Of a stretch of 8,996 bases of DNA, positions 5,877 to 8,996 are shown piece by piece. The position numbers and the translations under genes were made by a program. Source of the DNA: Bacteroidales bacterium UBA5621 (GTDB lineage Bacteria; Bacteroidota; Bacteroidia; Bacteroidales; VadinHA17); NCBI GenBank assembly GCA_002424525.1, contig DIKJ01000014.1, positions 1 to 8,996 of the forward strand, written 5' to 3'. Each line of letters opens with the position of its first letter. The first letter of the stretch is position 1. The notes beneath the pieces were generated by a model, which saw nothing but the letters and a program-made list of their open reading frames with translations, ran no database searches and had not been told where the DNA came from.

Positions 5877-7610
5877 TTATGTCAGTCTCATGTCTTCAAT
5901 AATGTTCTCAATCCTCTGGTCAAGCTGTCTGACACTCTCCCCGTACATTTCCGGTGAAGACAGCTCAGTGTTCACACTGAAATAAAACTTGATCTTTGGC
6001 TCGGTCCCTGAAGGTCTTACGGATATTTTACTGCCATCCTCAAGGAAGAACTGGAGCACATCAGAAACAGGCAGGTCCATTTCTCTCTTTTCCCCTGTAA
6101 TACAATTAGCTGACACAAGTGTCGAATAATCATCGATCCTTATGACCCTGCTGTTATTGATAGCAAACGGAGGGGTTTTCCTGTATCCTGCCATCATCGC
6201 CTTTATTTCATCAGCTCCATCCTTGCCCTTCCGCACGATATTAATAAGCTTCTCCCTGAACAGACCATATTCAACATAAATATCAATAAGCAATTCGTAC
6301 AGCGATTTACCCCGGCTTTTTGCCCATGCTGCGGTCTCTGCAACAAGGGCACATGAGGCTACTGCATCCTTATCCCTTACATAATCGCCCGGAAGGAATC
6401 CGTAACTCTCTTCCCCGCCGCCGATATATTTTTTCTTTCCTTCAAGCAGTTTAATGAGATCGGCAAAGAACTTAAAGCCGGTAAGGACATTGTAGCACTC
6501 GACCCTGTATTTTTCTGCGATCCTGTCAAGAAGGTCGGAGGTGACAATCGTTTTAACAATATATTCGTTCCCCGCATATTTATTTTTCTCTTTAAACTGC
6601 GATAGAATGTAGTAGATGAGGAGTGCGCCTGTCTGGTTTCCGTTAAGAAGCACAAATTCCCCTCGCAGGTCCTTCACTGCAACTCCCAGTCTGTCACCAT
6701 CTGGATCTGTTGCCATTACAAGTTCTGAACCAGTCTCAACCGCTCTCTTTAATGCCAGCTCGAGGGCAGCCGGTTCCTCAGGATTAGGAGATCTGACGGT
6801 CGGGAAATTGCCATCGACGATATCCTGCTCAGGTACAGAATGAATATTCCTGAACCCAAATAGTCTTAGAGCGTCCGGAACCAGTGGGCTTCCCGTCCCG
6901 TGAATAGGAGTGAAGACTATTCCCATATTCTCATATTTCCTGTTGATGTCAGGATTAATCGTCATTTTCAGGACCTCGTCAAGGAACAGGTCATCAGTCT
7001 CTTTTCCTATGCTTATGATCTTTTCCGGCTTCCCCTCGGACTTTATCTGGGATACTGAGGTTATTTTTCTCACTTCGTCAATGATCCCGGTATCATGGGG
7101 GGCAACAACCTGCCCTCCGTCATCCCAGTAGGCCTTATACCCGTTATATTCGCGCGGGTTGTGCGATGCGGTTATAACGACCCCGCTCCGGCAATTATAA
7201 TGCCTGATGGCAAATGAGAGGACAGGGGTTGGCCTTAATGACTCAAACAGATACACCTCGAACCCGTTGGCTGAGAAAATATTGGCGGCTGTCTCAGCAA
7301 ACAGCCTGCTATTATTACGGCAATCATGTGCCACGGCAACACTGATACCTTTTTCCCCGAAATGCCTGATAAGGTAATTTGACAATCCCTGTGTTGCCAT
7401 TCCAAGGGTGTAGATATTCATCCGGTTCGTTCCGGCCCCCATTATACCTCTTAAGCCACCAGTGCCAAATTCAAGATCCTGATAAAAAGCATCGATAAGT
7501 TTCTTCTCGTCATTTTCGAGCATTTCCCTTACTTCCTGCCGCGTCTCTTCATTGAACTCACTTCCAAGCCACTCTTCAGCTTTTCTTTTAATTTCATCCG
7601 TGGATAACAT
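5877..7610 (-). CDS. alpha-D-phosphohexomutase (phosphoglucomutase/phosphomannomutase family)
   Basis: This enzyme interconverts hexose 6-phosphate and hexose 1-phosphate through a phosphoserine intermediate in the cytoplasm. All four hallmark sites are present: the phosphoserine loop TASHNP (147-152, Ser149), the metal loop DPDGDR (302-307), the sugar-specificity loop GGEESYG (398-404) and the phosphate-binding RPSGTEPK (532-539). At 577 residues it belongs to the long PGM2-like group typical of Bacteroidota. The GEES form of the loop occurs in mutases that use glucose and/or mannose phosphates, so exact specificity is open. The ATG at 7610 is chosen. An in-frame ATG at 7649 would overlap rfbD by 28 bases and add a His/Lys-rich extension unlike the family. 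The gene follows rfbD after 11 bases and is probably its operon partner, making glucose-1-phosphate for dTDP-sugar synthesis. The enzyme appears complete. Confidence 0.95.
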   Translation of the reverse strand: MLSTDEIKRKAEEWLGSEFNEETRQEVREMLENDEKKLIDAFYQDLEFGTGGLRGIMGAGTNRMNIYTLGMATQGLSNYLIRHFGEKGISVAVAHDCRNNSRLFAETAANIFSANGFEVYLFESLRPTPVLSFAIRHYNCRSGVVITASHNPREYNGYKAYWDDGGQVVAPHDTGIIDEVRKITSVSQIKSEGKPEKIISIGKETDDLFLDEVLKMTINPDINRKYENMGIVFTPIHGTGSPLVPDALRLFGFRNIHSVPEQDIVDGNFPTVRSPNPEEPAALELALKRAVETGSELVMATDPDGDRLGVAVKDLRGEFVLLNGNQTGALLIYYILSQFKEKNKYAGNEYIVKTIVTSDLLDRIAEKYRVECYNVLTGFKFFADLIKLLEGKKKYIGGGEESYGFLPGDYVRDKDAVASCALVAETAAWAKSRGKSLYELLIDIYVEYGLFREKLINIVRKGKDGADEIKAMMAGYRKTPPFAINNSRVIRIDDYSTLVSANCITGEKREMDLPVSDVLQFFLEDGSKISVRPSGTEPKIKFYFSVNTELSSPEMYGESVRQLDQRIENIIEDMRLT

Positions 7611-7621
7611 ATGTTTCTTTG

Positions 7622-8494
7622 TTAAAATTTTTGTATGATGCTCATGCATTTTTCTAAACTGGTCCTCCAGTGCGGAATAATGATATCATAATTCTCCTTT
7701 ATCTTGGCTTTATCAAGCACTGCATAATGAGGCCTTGGCGCCGGTGAGGGATAATCCTTCGAAAGGATCGGCTCTATCCTGCATTTAAGTCCCGATTCAC
7801 GAACTATCTCTGAAGCAAAATCATACCAGCTGCAGACTCCTTCGTTTGAATAGTGATAGATCCCGGTATTGAATGCTATCCTGTTCCTGATAACCCCGGA
7901 TATTATCTGAAGGATAGTTTCAGCAAGATCGGCAGCGTAGGTAGGTGTACCGGTCTGATCGAAAACCACGCTCAGCGACTCCTTTTCTGCGGCATGTCTC
8001 AGGATAGTTTTTACAAAGTTGTTGCCGAAGGATGAATAGAGCCAGGATGTTCTGATAACCATTGATGAGTGATAAAGCAACGCATGTTTTTCTCCTTCAA
8101 GCTTTGATCGTCCGTAGGCAGATACAGGGTCCGGCCAGGAGTTTTCGTTATAGGGTACATTGGATTTCCCGTCGAAGACATAATCGGTGGATATATGAAA
8201 GAACCTGCAGTCCGATTCTCTTATGGCTTCAGTTATATATTTTACAGAGGTTCCGTTTACCATCAGGGCTCTGTCGCATTCGGTTTCAGCCCTGTCAACC
8301 AGATTATAGGCGGCACAGTTGATTATCCAGTCGGGCCGGACCCGGGCGATGAATTCTCTTACTTTTATCTCATCTGTGATATCGAGGGTATCTGTGTCAG
8401 TAAAAATGAAATCATAGCCATAGTAATTCCCTGAAGCAACCTTGATCTCATTTCCAAGTTGCCCGGAGGCTCCCGTCAGTAATATTGTCGCCAT
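7622..8494 (-). CDS. rfbD: dTDP-4-dehydrorhamnose reductase RfbD
   Basis: This enzyme catalyses the last step of dTDP-L-rhamnose synthesis, NAD(P)H-dependent reduction of dTDP-4-dehydro-L-rhamnose. The 290 residues form an extended short-chain dehydrogenase. The Rossmann signature TGASGQLG is at 7-14, DITD near 38-41, the STDYVFDG strand at 102-109 carries the catalytic Thr region, and the catalytic YGRSK (Tyr127, Lys131) follows. The substrate-binding end includes GTPTYAADLAETI and PRPHYAVLDKAK, both typical of RfbD. Length and ATG start are normal. It begins 16 bases after the rfbC stop and ends 11 bases before the mutase start, so all three are probably one transcript. RfbA and RfbB (thymidylyltransferase and 4,6-dehydratase) are not in the window and may lie beyond its right edge. 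The identification is firm. Confidence 0.96.
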   Translation of the reverse strand: MATILLTGASGQLGNEIKVASGNYYGYDFIFTDTDTLDITDEIKVREFIARVRPDWIINCAAYNLVDRAETECDRALMVNGTSVKYITEAIRESDCRFFHISTDYVFDGKSNVPYNENSWPDPVSAYGRSKLEGEKHALLYHSSMVIRTSWLYSSFGNNFVKTILRHAAEKESLSVVFDQTGTPTYAADLAETILQIISGVIRNRIAFNTGIYHYSNEGVCSWYDFASEIVRESGLKCRIEPILSKDYPSPAPRPHYAVLDKAKIKENYDIIIPHWRTSLEKCMSIIQKF

Positions 8495-8510
8495 TTGTGG
8501 TTCCGGTATT

Positions 8511-8996
8511 TTAGAAATTATATTCCGCCTCCCTGAAAAGAGGATTTCCCTGGTCCTTGCCGCTTATTATCCTTTCGGAAGGTTCTGTTTTCCAGTCGAT
8601 CGCGAGGAATGGATCGTTAACCGATATTCCTCTTTCAAAAGCCGGATTGTAAAAGTTGTCGCACTTGTAGAGGATTATCGCTTTATCGCTGATAACGGAG
8701 AATCCGTGCGCAAAGCCCCTGGGGATAAAGAGCTGGGTCTTCGATTCCGAGTCAAGCTGTATGCCATACCATTTCCCGAAAGTGGGTGAGCTTTTACGAA
8801 GGTCGAGAGCAACATCAAGTATTTTTCCTTCAATCACCCTTATGAGTTTTGCCTGGTCGAAGGGCTTCAGCTGATAATGCAGTCCCCTTATAACACCCCC
8901 GGATGATTTGGATTCATTGTCCTGAACCGGAGTAAAAGGCAGGCCTGATTCGCTGTAAATTTTTTGATTGAATGATTCGAAAAAATAGCCCCTGTT
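8511..8996 (-). CDS. rfbC: dTDP-4-dehydrorhamnose 3,5-epimerase RfbC (5' end outside window)
   Basis: This cupin-fold enzyme epimerises C3 and C5 of dTDP-4-dehydro-6-deoxyglucose, giving the substrate of RfbD. The frame is open to the window edge. 161 residues are visible and roughly 20 N-terminal residues are missing; the first visible ones are NRGYFFESF, a conserved early motif. Further signatures are VQDNESKSSGGVIRGLHYQ, with the catalytic His in GLHYQ, then PRGFAHGF, and YKCDNFYNPAFERGI with the active-site Tyr region, followed by NDPFLAIDW. A GTG at 8837 is only an internal Val, since clear family sequence continues upstream of it. The gene is 16 bases before rfbD in the same direction, forming the rfbC-rfbD-mutase operon. 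Nothing suggests damage. Confidence 0.96.
   Translation of the reverse strand, partial: NRGYFFESFNQKIYSESGLPFTPVQDNESKSSGGVIRGLHYQLKPFDQAKLIRVIEGKILDVALDLRKSSPTFGKWYGIQLDSESKTQLFIPRGFAHGFSVISDKAIILYKCDNFYNPAFERGISVNDPFLAIDWKTEPSERIISGKDQGNPLFREAEYNF

Noticed and set aside
7611..7649. Upstream ATG for the phosphohexomutase
   Set aside because: It would overlap rfbD and add an atypical N-terminal extension. The ATG at 7610 gives normal length and spacing.

Overview
The window looks like a chromosomal segment of a member of the Bacteroidota, probably Bacteroidia. Four things point there. A DUF3822 gene overlaps rsmD, next to a short RecD-like helicase of about 470 residues. The promoters fit the TTG / TAnnTTTG pattern of that phylum. 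The start regions show no clear Shine-Dalgarno sequences. The core genes are of moderate GC, set in AT-rich spacers. The species cannot be named from the sequence alone.

Positions 1-2050 are a gene graveyard. The 3' half of an alpha/beta hydrolase gene (minus strand, 235-810) ends abruptly where a broken group II intron reverse transcriptase (plus strand, about 811-1395) begins. The reverse transcriptase lacks both ends, carries a frameshift next to its YADD motif, and has His in place of the motif A aspartate. Some 650 bases without a gene follow: first AT-rich, then a GC-rich block with several inverted repeats.

Positions 2049-2208 hold a complete tRNA-Asp(GTC) unit on the minus strand, with promoter, tRNA and a 12-bp terminator hairpin. 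A degenerate 7-bp tandem repeat (2251-2313) separates it from the next genes.

Positions 2342-5815 hold housekeeping genes. On the minus strand a DUF3822 gene overlaps rsmD (16S rRNA m2G966 methyltransferase) by 10 bases; rsmD starts at TTG. A spacer with a CACAGAGGAC-type repeat separates them from the divergent RecD-like helicase, followed by a YjbQ-family gene that appears to have its own promoter.

Positions 5877-8996 hold a minus-strand operon for nucleotide-sugar supply: rfbC (5' end outside the window), rfbD and an alpha-D-phosphohexomutase, with gaps of 11-16 bases. The mutase could supply glucose-1-phosphate, and RfbC and RfbD carry out the last two steps to dTDP-L-rhamnose, so the cluster probably serves surface polysaccharide synthesis.

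I found no convincing new biological system. The points most worth following up are the hydrolase/reverse-transcriptase breakpoint, the decayed retroelement, the unexplained structured spacer beside the tRNA gene, and the tightly coupled DUF3822-rsmD pair.
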